Notes under the pieces: model-generated
What the model was told of the DNA's origin: nothing
Seen by the model: only the letters and a program-made list of their open reading frames with translations
Databases searched by the model: none
Shown here: positions 34,863-45,869 of the stretch, piece by piece
Layout: every line of letters begins with the position of its first letter
Position numbering within the stretch: the first letter of the stretch is position 1
Source: Alphaproteobacteria bacterium
GTDB lineage: Bacteria; Pseudomonadota; Alphaproteobacteria; Micropepsales; Micropepsaceae
Length of the DNA stretch: 51,128 nt
NCBI GenBank assembly: GCA_019247845.1
Contig: JAFBAL010000004.1
Location: forward strand, 1-51,128
Direction of reading: 5' to 3'
Made by a program: the position numbers and the translations under genes

Positions 34863-36431
34863 TCAACTCCGCCGCTCGATCCAGAGCCAGCGGCTGCGGT
34901 TATAGTCGCGCGGGTTGGCGATCCAGCCTTTCACCGCCGGCGCCACGAGGTCCTGGGTCAGGCGGAACCGCCAGGGCAGCCACGGCATGTCCTTGAGCGC
35001 GATCTTCTCGGCGCCGAGCAGGAGCGCTCCGCGCCTGGCGGCATCGGGCTCGTTCTGCGCCGCCGCCAGCGCGCGGTCGTAGGCGGGATTGCGATAGCGC
35101 GCATAGTTGTTGCCGCTGCCCGACTGCAAGAGGTCGAGGAAGTTGCTCGCGTCGTTGAAATCGGCGACCCACACGGCGCTGGCGATCTCGAACTGGCCCA
35201 TCTGCATGTTCTTGTAGTGCACCTGGAGCTCGACCGACTGAACGGCCAGGTCGACATAGGCCGCGCGCGCCATCGCCTGCAGCACCGCGGCGACGCGCTT
35301 GTTGTCGGGATCGTGCGTGGTCTCGAGCGTGACGTGCAGCGTGTTGCCCGGGCCGTAACCCGCCTGCTGCATCAGGCTCTGCGCCAGCGCGATCCGCGCG
35401 GGCTGCGGCATGGATTTGAAATCCAACGCCGCGCCGCCGGGATAATTGGCCACGCCCGGCGGCACCAGGCGATAGGCCGGCGGATCGCCCAGCCGCAGCA
35501 CCTTGCCCGTCACGATCTCGCGGTCGAAGACGAGGTTCAGCGCCTTGCGCACGCGCGCATCGTTGAGCGGCGGCTTCGACGTATTGAGCGCGAAATACGA
35601 CACCGCCAGGAACGGCTTCATGCGAAGCCAGCCCGCCATATGCGCGCGCAGCCAGTCGATCTGCGTCGAGGGGATCGGCGACTGCGTGTCGATCTCTCCC
35701 GCGCGCAGCCGTTTCAATGCGCTCTGCGAATCCTCGGTCGGGAAGTAGTTGACGGTGTCGATGCGCACATGCGCGGCGTCGTAGAAGCGCGGGTTCTTCG
35801 CCAGCGCCACGTGATCGTTCGCGACCCATGCCGTCGGCACATAAGCACCGTTGCCGACGAAATTGCCGATATGCGACCACGCATCGCCCTTGGCCTGCGC
35901 GACATGGCGCGGCAGCGGATAGGCGGTGTCGTGCGTGAGCAGCTCCGGCAGGTAGGGCGCGGGATGCTCGAGCTGCACGACGAGCGTCGCCGCATCCTTT
36001 GCCGTCACGCCGAGCGCCGCTGGCGGCATCGCGCCCTTGCTGATCGCACGCGCGTTCTTCAGCACCCAGAGATTATAGGCGTAAGGCGCCGCGTTCTTGG
36101 GGTCGAGCAGCCGCCGCCAGGCGAAGACGAAGTCGTCCGCAGTGACCGGCTTGCCGTCCGACCACATCTCCTTGCGCAAATGGAAGGTCCAGGTCTTGCC
36201 GTCCGCGGACACCTCCCAGCGCTCGGCGGCGCCGGGGATCGGCCGCGCCGCCGCGTCGAGCGTGGTCAGCCCGGTCAAGAGGTCGCCCAGGATATTGGAC
36301 TCCGCGACCGTGTTGACGAAGTGCGGATCGAGGCTCTTGGGTTCGCTGCCGTTGCCGCGGTTCAGCACGGTCGCACCTTGCGCGGACGCGCAAACGCAAA
36401 GCGCAAGGGCTGCGCACAAACGAAGAATCAT
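34863..36431 (-). CDS. Peptide ABC importer binding protein (OppA/DppA type), copy 2
   Basis: A 522-residue exported protein with a signal peptide (LRLCAALALCVCASAQG) and family 5 binding-protein motifs: TVLNRGNGSEPKSLDPH, SPF-like WTFHLRKEMWSDGKPVTADDF cut by the usual YxxxWxRxxDP region, and FALNTSKPPLNDARVRKAL. It captures peptides in the periplasm. It is a paralogue of the preceding gene (36468), sharing the RGNGxEPxxLDPH opening and the NRSRxLxxxR ending. Internal length agrees with the family. It is the last gene of the opp cluster. Confidence 0.85.
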   Translation of the reverse strand: MILRLCAALALCVCASAQGATVLNRGNGSEPKSLDPHFVNTVAESNILGDLLTGLTTLDAAARPIPGAAERWEVSADGKTWTFHLRKEMWSDGKPVTADDFVFAWRRLLDPKNAAPYAYNLWVLKNARAISKGAMPPAALGVTAKDAATLVVQLEHPAPYLPELLTHDTAYPLPRHVAQAKGDAWSHIGNFVGNGAYVPTAWVANDHVALAKNPRFYDAAHVRIDTVNYFPTEDSQSALKRLRAGEIDTQSPIPSTQIDWLRAHMAGWLRMKPFLAVSYFALNTSKPPLNDARVRKALNLVFDREIVTGKVLRLGDPPAYRLVPPGVANYPGGAALDFKSMPQPARIALAQSLMQQAGYGPGNTLHVTLETTHDPDNKRVAAVLQAMARAAYVDLAVQSVELQVHYKNMQMGQFEIASAVWVADFNDASNFLDLLQSGSGNNYARYRNPAYDRALAAAQNEPDAARRGALLLGAEKIALKDMPWLPWRFRLTQDLVAPAVKGWIANPRDYNRSRWLWIERRS

Positions 36432-36467
36432 GCGCCGAGACTAGACCGCCGCGGTCATGCGGAAAAG

Positions 36468-38126
36468 TTAGACCGTCGTGATCGCGCGGTCGAGCGAGAG
36501 GTAGCGGCTGCGGTTGATGTTGACGTTGTTGCTGACCCAGCCCTTGACCTGCGGCGAGACCAGGTCGCGGGTGACGCCGAAATAGACCGGCGCGACCGCG
36601 ACGTCGTCGAGCAGGATCTGCTCGGCCTGCTCCAGCATGCGCGCGCGCTCGGCCGCGTCGCGCGCGTCGTCGGAGCGGGCGACCAGCGCCTCGAACTTCG
36701 GATTGTAGTAGGTGCCGTAGTTCATATCCTCGGTCGCGCGCTGGAACAGGAACAGATAGTTCTTCGGATCGCGATAATCGGCGACCCAGCCCGCCCAGGC
36801 GACGTCGAAATCGTGCTTGCGCAGCACCGCGTAATGGACCTGCGTCTCGGTCGGCACCAGGCGCACGTTGACGCCGGCCTGGCGCCACATCTCCTGCAGC
36901 GCGACCGAGATCAGCTTGGTCTCGGTGGTCATGATCATGCTGTAGTCGAAGCTGAGCGGATTGTGCGGTCCGAAGCCGGCCTCGGCCAGCAGCGCCCTGG
37001 CTTTGGCGAGGCGCCCGGCCATCGGCACGTTCTTGAATCCCACGCGCGCGCCGCCGGGATAGCCCGGCATGCCCGGCGGGATCATCGCATAGGCCGGCTG
37101 CTCGCCCGCGCGCTCGACCTTGCTGCACATGATCTCGCGGTTGATGGCGAGAGACAGCGCCTGGCGCACGCGGATGTCGTCGAACGGCTTGCGCTGGAAG
37201 TTGAACTGCACGTACTGGCTCAGGATGAAGGGCCAGAGCCTCAGCTCCTTGGCCATGTTCTCGCGCAGCCAGTCGATCTTCTGCGGCGGCAGGCTGTCGG
37301 TCAGAAGGTCGAACTCGCCGCCGCGCAGCCGCTTCACCGCGGCCTCGCTGTCCTGCGTGGGATAGTAGTTGACGGTCTCTATCTTGACGTTCTTCGCGTC
37401 CCAGAAGCGCGGGTTCTTGACGACCTGGATGTGATCGTTGGGCACCCAGGCCTTGAGGATATAGGGGCCGTTGACGACGATGTTCTCAGGCCGCATCCAC
37501 TGGTCGCCGTGCTTCTCGACGACGTGCTTGGGCACCGCGAAGGTCGTGAAATGGGTGAGCAGCTGGCCGATATAGGGCACCTGGAAATGGAAATCGATCT
37601 CCAGCGTACGGTCGTCGATCGCGCGCACGCCCAGCGCGTCGAGCGGAAGCCTGCCGGCATTGACCTCCTGCATGTTCTTGACGGGATAGAGGATCGAGAC
37701 GTACTGCGCCGCGAACTTCGGATCGGCGATGCGGCGGAACGAGTACACGTAATCGTGAGCGGTGACCGGAACGCCGTCGGACCAGGTGTGATCGCGCAGC
37801 TTGAAGCGGTAGGTGAGGCCGTCGTCGCTTACGGTATAGCTCTCGGCCGCGCCCGGCACCGCGTTGGCGGCGGCGTCCTCGGTCATCAGGCCCACGAACA
37901 TGTCGCCGACGACGTTGTTCTCCCATTGGCCCTGCGCCTTGTGCGGATCGAGCGTGTCGGGCTCGGCGCCGTTGCCGCGGTTGAGCGTCCTGGCGTCCGC
38001 GGTCGACAAGGTGAATCCGCGCGCCGAGCGCCCCTTGAACGCATAGACGCCGACGCCGGCCATGGTGACCGCGCCGACCGTCAACGCGGCGCGGCGCGTG
38101 AAGTTGTTTTGATTGGAATCCGCCAT
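36468..38126 (-). CDS. Peptide ABC importer binding protein (OppA/DppA type), copy 1
   Basis: A 552-residue binding protein with a twin-arginine-like leader (NNFTRRAALTVGAVTMAG: RRAA before a hydrophobic span), then TLNRGNGAEPDTLDPHKAQG, WSDGVPVTAHDYVYSF and QFNFQRKPFDDIRVRQALSLA. The leader lacks the full SRRxFLK consensus, so Tat export is likely but unproven; copy 2 has an ordinary Sec leader. It lies upstream of copy 2 with 36 bases between them. The ATG at 38126 fits the leader. Two receptors for one membrane part usually broaden ligand range. Confidence 0.85.
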   Translation of the reverse strand: MADSNQNNFTRRAALTVGAVTMAGVGVYAFKGRSARGFTLSTADARTLNRGNGAEPDTLDPHKAQGQWENNVVGDMFVGLMTEDAAANAVPGAAESYTVSDDGLTYRFKLRDHTWSDGVPVTAHDYVYSFRRIADPKFAAQYVSILYPVKNMQEVNAGRLPLDALGVRAIDDRTLEIDFHFQVPYIGQLLTHFTTFAVPKHVVEKHGDQWMRPENIVVNGPYILKAWVPNDHIQVVKNPRFWDAKNVKIETVNYYPTQDSEAAVKRLRGGEFDLLTDSLPPQKIDWLRENMAKELRLWPFILSQYVQFNFQRKPFDDIRVRQALSLAINREIMCSKVERAGEQPAYAMIPPGMPGYPGGARVGFKNVPMAGRLAKARALLAEAGFGPHNPLSFDYSMIMTTETKLISVALQEMWRQAGVNVRLVPTETQVHYAVLRKHDFDVAWAGWVADYRDPKNYLFLFQRATEDMNYGTYYNPKFEALVARSDDARDAAERARMLEQAEQILLDDVAVAPVYFGVTRDLVSPQVKGWVSNNVNINRSRYLSLDRAITTV

Positions 38127-38190
38127 CTGCTGTGCTCCAATCCGCAACGCCGCGGACAATCGCGGCCAAAAGATTACGCAATTCTTAACG

Positions 38191-38209
38191 GGCGGGATGC
38201 GGTCCCGCC
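38191..38209 (+). promoter_or_regulatory. Leader hairpin upstream of the gene at 38242
   Basis: A perfect seven-base stem, GGCGGGA / TCCCGCC with a TGCGG loop, lies 32 bases before the ATG at 38242 in the divergent region opposite the binding-protein gene. It has no T-run, so it is not a simple terminator. It could be an operator or an mRNA structure that limits translation. Confidence 0.35.
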
Positions 38210-38241
38210 GATGCATTAAACAACGAATGGGTGAACGAGCC

Positions 38242-38826
38242 ATGAAACTGCGCGCGGCTGTGGTAACCAGCGGTCTTCTTCTCGGCCTGCCCATGACGGC
38301 CCTCGCCGGACCGACCGAAGAGGTGCTGCGCGCGATGGACCAATGCGCCGGCGTCGCCGACAAGGACCAGCGGCTGGCCTGCTTCGACCAGCTCGGGCCA
38401 GAGGTGAGGAAGGCGGTGGCGCGCCTGCCGCGCTCCGGCCCGCCTACGGCGGAAGAGCAGAAATCGTGGTTCGGCTTCGACTTCGGCAACCTGTTCGGCA
38501 GCGCGCCCGACCAGCAGACGACGCCGGAGAAGTTCGGCAGCGAGGCCCTGCCGCAACAGCCGCCCAAGGAAGGCGAAGCGCCGCCGCCCGAGCCGATCGA
38601 CAGCATCACCGCCAAGGTCAGCGAGGTCGCCTATTCGCCCTTCGGCAAGTTCATCCTGTTCCTCGACGACGGCCAGGTGTGGCGCCAGATCGAGGCCGAC
38701 ACCGAGCATGCGATGCTGTCGAAGCACGGTGGCGACGTGGTCACGATCTCGCGCGGGCTGCTCGGCAGCTACAACCTGACGATCGAGGGCTCGTCCAAGA
38801 CCTACAAGGTCAAGCGCGTGAAGTGA
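38242..38826 (+). CDS. Exported protein of unknown function
   Basis: A 194-residue protein with a signal peptide (AAVVTSGLLLGLPMTALAG, cleavage after ALA). The mature part starts with a two-Cys helical hairpin (MDQCAGVADKDQRLACFDQL), like the N-terminus of many type VI or type II secretion-related and uncharacterised exported proteins. A Pro-rich linker (PQQPPKEGEAPPPEP) leads to a C-terminal beta domain (SPFGKFILFLDDGQVWRQIEAD, then YNLTIEGSSKTYKVKRV). The ACAxVxDxxxRLACFDxL start is widespread in proteobacteria. It lies on the opposite strand inside the peptide-importer cluster and converges on its ATPase gene. Confidence 0.75.
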   Translation: MKLRAAVVTSGLLLGLPMTALAGPTEEVLRAMDQCAGVADKDQRLACFDQLGPEVRKAVARLPRSGPPTAEEQKSWFGFDFGNLFGSAPDQQTTPEKFGSEALPQQPPKEGEAPPPEPIDSITAKVSEVAYSPFGKFILFLDDGQVWRQIEADTEHAMLSKHGGDVVTISRGLLGSYNLTIEGSSKTYKVKRVK

Positions 38827-38838
38827 CCCATCGCGCCG

Positions 38839-40649
<1,811 letters not shown>

Positions 40650-40650
<1 letters not shown>

Positions 40651-41585
40651 CACCGGTCCTTCGGATCCAGGGCGTCGCGCAATCCGTCGCCGATGAAGTT
40701 GAAGCAGAACAGCGTCACCGCCATGAAGGCGCAAGGGAACAGCAGCAGCCAGGGATGGCTTTCGATCTCGCCGGTGCCTTCCGCGATCAGCACGCCCCAC
40801 GAGGTCAGCGGCTCCTGGATGCCGAGCCCCAGGAACGACAGGAAGCTCTCGGCCAGGATCACCGCGGGGATGGTGAGCGTGACATAGACGATGACCGGCC
40901 CCAGCACGTTGGGCACGACGTGGCGCCAGATGATGCCCCCGATGCCCACGCCGCCGGCGCGCGCCGCCTCGATGAACTCCTTCTGCTTGATGGAGAGCGT
41001 CTGGCCGCGGACGATGCGCGCCATGGTCAGCCATTCGATCGCGCCGATGGCGACGAACAGCAGGAAGAAGTTGCGGTTGAACACCACCATCAGGATGATG
41101 ACGAAGAAGATGAAGGGCAGCGAATAGAGCACGTCGACGAAGCGCATCATCAGCGCGTCGATGCGCCCGCCGAGATAGCCCGCGGTCGCGCCATAGGCGA
41201 CGCCGATGACCAGGCTGACCAGCGTCGCCACCAGGCCCACGACCAGCGAGACCCGCGCGCCATAGAGCACGCGCACGAACAGGTCGCGACCCAGGAAGTC
41301 GGTGCCGAACCAGTGCGTGCCGCCGGCATTGCAGACTTCGGGATCGTTCCACCAGCTGGGCGTGCAGGTGATGTGGCCGTAGTCCTGGGCGTCGAAGGCG
41401 TATTGCGACAGCAGCGGCGCGAATATCGCCATCAGCGCGATGAGGCTGAGGATCACCATGCTGACCACGGCGGCGCGGTTGCGCAGCAGCCGGCGCCAGG
41501 CGTCGGTCCACAGGCTGCGGCCCTGGATGTCCTTGGCCTTCTGCATCAGCTCGGCCACGTCGCTGGTGATGCCGGTCACGATCAT
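40650..41585 (-). CDS. Peptide ABC importer permease (OppC/DppC type)
   Basis: A 311-residue permease with an N-terminal cytoplasmic segment, a first span (AAVVSMVILSLIALMAIFAPLL), a periplasmic loop with HWFGTDFLGRDLFVRVLYGAR (the OppC signature start), and the coupling loop EFIEAARAGGVGIGGII. Five further spans follow, as expected. It pairs with the OppB-type protein encoded just upstream, overlapping it by four bases. The periplasmic loop carries two Cys (ITCTPSWWNDPEVCN) that could form a disulphide, as in the YejE/OppC subgroup with this insertion. Confidence 0.92.
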
Positions 41586-42529
41586 GTGCGGTAGCTCACG
41601 CGCGGATCGAGCACCGCATAGAGAAGGTCGGCCAACAGGTTCAGAAGGATGATGAAGGCCGCATAGAAGATGACGACGCCGAGCACCAGCGTATAGTCGC
41701 GGTTGACCGCGGCGAGCACGAAATAGCGCCCGATGCCGGGCAGGCCGAAGATCTGCTCGACGATCAGCGAGCCGGTGACGAGCTGCGCCACCGCGGGCCC
41801 GAGATACGACACCAGCGGCAGCACCGCGGCGCGCAGCGCGTGCTGGACCACGATGGTGTAGTTGGACAGGCCCTTGGCGCGCGCGGTGCGGACATAGTTC
41901 GAATGCAGCACCTCGACCATGCTGCCGCGCACCAGCCGCGCGATGATCGCGATCTGCGGCAGCGCCAGCACCGTCACCGGCAGGATCATGTTGCGCAGCG
42001 CCCCGCCGTTCCATCCCGCCACCGGCAGCGAGATGTCGACGCCAAAGACCTTAAGGCCGTAGACGCCGAACAGCAGGGTCAGCAGCGGCGCGGTCACGAA
42101 GTTGGGGATCGTGATGCCGAACATCGCGATGCTCATCACCGCGTGGTCCGAGAGCTTGTTCTGCTTGAGCGCGGCCATGATGCCGAGCCCCGTGCCGAAC
42201 AGCAGCGCCAGGATCATCGCCGACAGGCCGAGCTTGGCGCTGACCGGCAGCCCTTCGGCGATGAGCTGGGTGACCGTGAAGTCCTTGCTCTTGTAGGAGG
42301 GGCCGAGGTCGCCATGCGCCAGGCGCCCGAGATAGAGGAAGTATTGCTCGTAGATCGGCTTGTCGAGGTCGTAGGCCTTCTCGATGTTGTGCTCGATCTC
42401 GGCGGGCAGGCGGCGCTGGCTGTCGAACGGGCCGCCCGGCGCGAGCCGCATCATGAAGAAGGCGAGCGTGATGATGATCAGCAGCGTGGGGATCGCGCCC
42501 AGGATGCGGCGCAGCGCATACGAAGCCAT
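41582..42529 (-). CDS. Peptide ABC importer permease (OppB/DppB type)
   Basis: A 315-residue permease with six predicted spans. It begins YALRRILGAIPTLLIIITLAF, the standard OppB opening, and has DLGPSYKSKDFTV, RGSMVEVLHSNYVRTARAKG (coupling segment) and EQIFGLPGIGRYFVLAA near the end. Together with OppC it forms the channel energised by the fused ATPase. It is the first transporter-core gene in the leftward operon; the PotD-like gene lies 103 bases upstream on the same strand. Confidence 0.92.
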   Translation of the reverse strand: MASYALRRILGAIPTLLIIITLAFFMMRLAPGGPFDSQRRLPAEIEHNIEKAYDLDKPIYEQYFLYLGRLAHGDLGPSYKSKDFTVTQLIAEGLPVSAKLGLSAMILALLFGTGLGIMAALKQNKLSDHAVMSIAMFGITIPNFVTAPLLTLLFGVYGLKVFGVDISLPVAGWNGGALRNMILPVTVLALPQIAIIARLVRGSMVEVLHSNYVRTARAKGLSNYTIVVQHALRAAVLPLVSYLGPAVAQLVTGSLIVEQIFGLPGIGRYFVLAAVNRDYTLVLGVVIFYAAFIILLNLLADLLYAVLDPRVSYRT

Positions 42530-42543
42530 GATCGTTCTCACTC

Positions 42544-42557
42544 CCCGCGAAGGCGGG
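42544..42557. repeat. Short intergenic hairpin (CCCGC-GAAG-GCGGG)
   Basis: A five-base stem CCCGC / GCGGG with a GAAG loop lies in the gap between the PotD-like and OppB genes, followed by GCGTCCCCCGACGA. The phrase CCCCGCGAAGGCGGG resembles a common dispersed repeat of alphaproteobacterial intergenic DNA. A role in shaping the transcript between the two genes is possible but not shown. Confidence 0.45.
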
Positions 42558-42632
42558 CGTCCCCCGACGATTCGAGGCGCGTATGATAGCGGGTGAACTT
42601 CGTAAGATCGCGTAAAGACCGCCGCGGCGGAA

Positions 42633-43721
42633 TTAACGGCTTGAGAACGATTGCCATTCGCGCCAGCGCGGCGCGATCTCGGCGCCGTGCGTCTGCCACC
42701 AGACATCGTCGACGGCGAAGGCGGTGCCGAAATGCGCCGTCGGCAGGAACGGCTGCATCGCGGTGCCGAGCTCGGGGTTCCTGCCCACCAGCGCCACGGC
42801 CGAGCGCCGCGCCGGACCGTAAGGCACCCATTCCGCGACCTGGGCCAGGCTCGGCGCGGAGGTCGCGAAGCGGATGAAATCCATCGCCATCGCACGCTTC
42901 GGCGAGGCCGCGGGGATGGCGAAGACGTCGAGCTCATATAGCTGGCGGTCCCAGATCGTACCGAGCTTGTTGCCGTGCACCGCCGCGTCGTGGATGTCGC
43001 CGTTCAGTATGGTAGCGAACACAGCGCGCCCGTCGGCCAGCATCTCCGCGGGTTCGCTGGAGCGCGTCCACCAGATCGTCTGCGCACGGATGGTGTCGAG
43101 CTTGGCGAAGGCGCGCGTGAGACCCTGCGGCGTCGCCAGCACTTTGTAGACGTCGCCGGGGGGCGTGCCGTCGGCCAGCAGCGCGATTTCGAGATTGTAT
43201 TTGGCGCTGGCGGCGTGCAGCGCGCGCGGGCCGGGAAAGCGTGCCGGGTCGAAGAAATCGGCGAGCGTTTGGGGCGCGGCCGCGAACTTTCCGGGCGCGT
43301 AAGCAATCGCCTGCGAATAGACCACGCTGCCCACCCAGCAGCGTCCCAGCGCGCCGGGCACGAAATCGCTCTTGGCCGGCTGGCCTTGGGGGCCGAGCGG
43401 CAGGCTCGCTACATCGACCGGCGCGAGCAGGCCTTCGCGGCAGGCCGCGATGGCGTCGGGCAGCTCCATGTCGATCACGTCCCAGCCGGGCCGACCGGCG
43501 CGCAACTCGTCGAGCCCGCCGTCGTATTGCGCGATATGCACGTTGACGCCCGAGCGGCCGGCATAGGGCTCGAACAGCGCGCTCGCCTGCGCGCGGCCAT
43601 AGGCGCCCGACCACGTCACCGTGGTGAGCACGGGCGCATGGTGGGACAGCACCGCATAAGCGAAGCCCGCGGCCACGATCAGGCCTGCCATGACGGCGGG
43701 GACATTGCGGCGCAGCTTCAT
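42633..43721 (-). CDS. PotD-like extracellular solute-binding protein
   Basis: A 362-residue exported protein with an N-terminal signal or anchor (VPAVMAGLIVAAGFAYAVL) and the family 1 binding layout: TTVTWSGAYGRAQASALF near residue 33, WDVIDMELPD, YAPGKFAAAPQTLADFFDP and RAVFATILNGD. This matches PotD/spermidine-putrescine-type receptors. No polyamine permease or ATPase is next to it; the adjacent importer is of the peptide type. It may be an orphan receptor, or use a transporter encoded elsewhere. Confidence 0.85.
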   Translation of the reverse strand: MKLRRNVPAVMAGLIVAAGFAYAVLSHHAPVLTTVTWSGAYGRAQASALFEPYAGRSGVNVHIAQYDGGLDELRAGRPGWDVIDMELPDAIAACREGLLAPVDVASLPLGPQGQPAKSDFVPGALGRCWVGSVVYSQAIAYAPGKFAAAPQTLADFFDPARFPGPRALHAASAKYNLEIALLADGTPPGDVYKVLATPQGLTRAFAKLDTIRAQTIWWTRSSEPAEMLADGRAVFATILNGDIHDAAVHGNKLGTIWDRQLYELDVFAIPAASPKRAMAMDFIRFATSAPSLAQVAEWVPYGPARRSAVALVGRNPELGTAMQPFLPTAHFGTAFAVDDVWWQTHGAEIAPRWREWQSFSSR

Positions 43722-43746
43722 CGGTGGAGTCCGTCCTGCAGCGTCA

Positions 43747-45675
43747 TCAATGGATTCCCAGCAGTTTCTTGAGCACGTCGTCCACCGATCTGTTCTTCTT
43801 CTTCGGATCGCCCTTCAGCCAGTCGGACGACGGCTTCAGGATCATCTTGACGATGCCGCTGAGGTCAGGCGCGTAGTTTACATGGCGCCATGGTCCCTTG
43901 ATGCGGAACGGCACGCCGATATCGACGAGCTTGAACTTGCCGAAGGTGGCGCTCGCCTTGGGCACGATGCGGAAATCTATCGCGCGGTTGCCGAGGTCGA
44001 CGTCACCCGCGCCCGAGGTCTTGATCAGCGGGCCGTCGAGCCGGAAGTCGTTGGACGTCAGGACGCCGTCCTTTGCGGCGAAGCTCGCGCTCATCACCGA
44101 GAAGTCGGTGAACGCGCCCTGGCCGATGGCGGCGCCGAGGAAGGCCTGGACCGCGCGTGCGACCTTGTCGAAGCTCACGCCCTTGATGCGTCCGTTGCGG
44201 AAGTCGATTCCGCCCTTTCCCGAAAGGCCGCGCATGACGGCTTCGGTGTTCGCGCCTTGCGACGTGACGTCGAGCTTGATCGCGCCCGTGCCCTCGATCT
44301 GGGTGACGCCGATCGTGTCGCTCAGGAGCGGGGCGAGGGCGACGTGCTCGAAGTCCGCGTCCAGCGACCACGCCGGCTGGCTGCGCTGCAAGTCGGCGGT
44401 GACGCCGACCTTGGCCGTGCCGCCATACATCTGCTGGGCGAGGTCGACCATGGCGATGCCGTGCGCCGCGTCGATCCGGATGGAGCTCTTTGCCGCCTTG
44501 ATCTTGCGGTAGGAGAAGCTCGCCGCCTCGACATGCGCGTGCAGCTCGATGTCGCGCAACACGTCGAGCTTCAGCGGCGCGCGGCTCCAAGCTTCTGGAT
44601 CGTTGCCGTTGCCGTTGCCGTTGGCCGCGTGCGGCGGGGCGTGCGCATCGGGCGGCTGCGATGGGCTGTCGATATCCAGCCGGTTTGCCACAAGGTCGGC
44701 CGTCACCACCGGATGGTTGTCGGACCTGCCGAGCGCGATGCTGCCCGCGGCGGTCGTGCGGTCGAGCCTGAGCTTGAAATCGTGGAGCCGCGCGCCGTCG
44801 TCGCGCGCCTCGACCGCGCCGTCGAAGGCGACCGTGCCGCCGGGGAGCCTGAGCCCGAACAGCGCGCCTGCCGCGGTCAGCGACGGGGCGTCGAACCTGG
44901 CGCGGCCTTCGAAGGTGCCGGCGCGGCTCATCCGGCCGGCAAGATGCGCGTTCAGCGGATCGGCGGCGAGCGTCAGGTCGATGCCGACCGGCTTCTCGTC
45001 CAGCACCGCGCGCGGCGTGGCGACCGTGGCGACGAACGCGACCGTCCGGCCCGACAGCGCGAAGCTGCCCTTGGCGCGCGAGGGTTTGTCCAGATCGGTC
45101 AGGTCGACGAAGGCGTCGAGGTTGTCGATGCTGCGTGCGGTATGCGTGCGCGCATTGTCGTAGGTGACGCGCGCGTCCTGGATGCGGATGCCGGAGAACT
45201 GGGCGCCTTTTGCCGATGGCGCGCCGCCGCTGCCACTGCCGCTGCCGCTGCCGCGCGCCGCGCCGGGATGGGCGGCTGGACGCAGCAGCCAGTTGGAGCG
45301 GCCGGCGGCGTCGACTTCGAGATGGACGACCGCGCGGTCGAGCTGGATCTCGGTCGCCTCGATGCGCCCGCCCAGCAGCGGCCAGAGGCGCAGGCCGATC
45401 CCGAGATGCTCGGCCGTAGCGAAGTCGGGCGCGACCCCGCCGGACGCGTTGGCGAGCCGCACCCGGTCGGCGCCAAGTCCGAGCGCGGGATAAAGAGTGA
45501 CGCGCAGCGGCCCGTCGATGGCGAGCTTGCGGCCGGCGGCGCGCTCGACCGCCTGCTCGATGCGGGCCTTGACGGCGGATGCCGGCAGGACGAAGGGCAA
45601 CGCCGCCAGCGCCGCGGCCAGCGCGGTGCCCAGCGCCGCCGCTCCGATCAGGCCGATGCGTAGCCCCTTGTTCAT
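43747..45675 (-). CDS. AsmA family protein
   Basis: A 642-residue AsmA-like protein: an N-terminal inner-membrane anchor (IGLIGAAALGTALAAALAAL), the AsmA opening (ARIEQAVERAAGRKLAIDG, then the YPALGLGADRVRLAN strand pair), and a C-terminal AsmA_2 region from about residue 440 (GKGGIDFRNGRIKGVSFDK, then IDFRIVPKA). These proteins form long grooves that move phospholipids between membranes. Two low-complexity linkers interrupt it: a Gly-Ser run (about 135-146) and an Asn-Gly run (about 354-360), probably flexible hinges. It is the first gene of the leftward series. Confidence 0.88.
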   Translation of the reverse strand: MNKGLRIGLIGAAALGTALAAALAALPFVLPASAVKARIEQAVERAAGRKLAIDGPLRVTLYPALGLGADRVRLANASGGVAPDFATAEHLGIGLRLWPLLGGRIEATEIQLDRAVVHLEVDAAGRSNWLLRPAAHPGAARGSGSGSGSGGAPSAKGAQFSGIRIQDARVTYDNARTHTARSIDNLDAFVDLTDLDKPSRAKGSFALSGRTVAFVATVATPRAVLDEKPVGIDLTLAADPLNAHLAGRMSRAGTFEGRARFDAPSLTAAGALFGLRLPGGTVAFDGAVEARDDGARLHDFKLRLDRTTAAGSIALGRSDNHPVVTADLVANRLDIDSPSQPPDAHAPPHAANGNGNGNDPEAWSRAPLKLDVLRDIELHAHVEAASFSYRKIKAAKSSIRIDAAHGIAMVDLAQQMYGGTAKVGVTADLQRSQPAWSLDADFEHVALAPLLSDTIGVTQIEGTGAIKLDVTSQGANTEAVMRGLSGKGGIDFRNGRIKGVSFDKVARAVQAFLGAAIGQGAFTDFSVMSASFAAKDGVLTSNDFRLDGPLIKTSGAGDVDLGNRAIDFRIVPKASATFGKFKLVDIGVPFRIKGPWRHVNYAPDLSGIVKMILKPSSDWLKGDPKKKNRSVDDVLKKLLGIH

Positions 45676-45723
45676 GCAGCGATTTATGGCCGCCGGCCGG
45701 CGGCCGCGCAACGCCTTAAAGCC

Positions 45724-45752
45724 TTGCTTTTGCCGGGCCGGGGCCATAGGTT
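45724..45752 (+). promoter_or_regulatory. Candidate tRNA-His promoter
   Basis: TTGCTT (45724-45729) and TAGGTT (45747-45752) are separated by exactly 17 bases and precede the tRNA-His gene by 17 bases, the geometry of a housekeeping sigma promoter. A GC-rich spacer is normal in this DNA. The match to consensus is moderate, so it is a proposal. Confidence 0.45.
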
Positions 45753-45769
45753 CCCGCCCCTCAAGACGT

Positions 45770-45846
45770 GCAGTTGTAGCTCAGTTGGTTAGAGCGCCGG
45801 ATTGTGGATCCGGAGGTCGGTGGTTCGAACCCACCCAACTGTACCA
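45770..45846 (+). tRNA. tRNA-His (anticodon GUG), alphaproteobacterial type without G-1
   Basis: A complete cloverleaf of 77 bases with encoded CCA. The acceptor GCAGTTG pairs with CAACTGT, the anticodon stem is CCGGA / TCCGG around TTGTGGA (GUG), and the T-arm is GGTGG-TTCGAAC-CCACC. Base -1 is T in the DNA, G1 faces U72, and the discriminator is A73. Most bacteria have an encoded G-1 opposite C73; its loss with U72/A73 is known from a clade of alphaproteobacteria with a matching histidyl-tRNA synthetase. The gene's 3' end is 23 bases from the next gene. Confidence 0.95.
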
Positions 45847-45869
45847 TCTCGAACGCCCCACCCGATCGG

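Noticed and set aside
35217..38219. A 1000-codon open frame on the plus strand opposite the two peptide-binding protein genes.
   Set aside because: It is Arg/His/Val-rich shadow translation of GC-rich codons; the minus-strand genes have complete family motifs and leaders.
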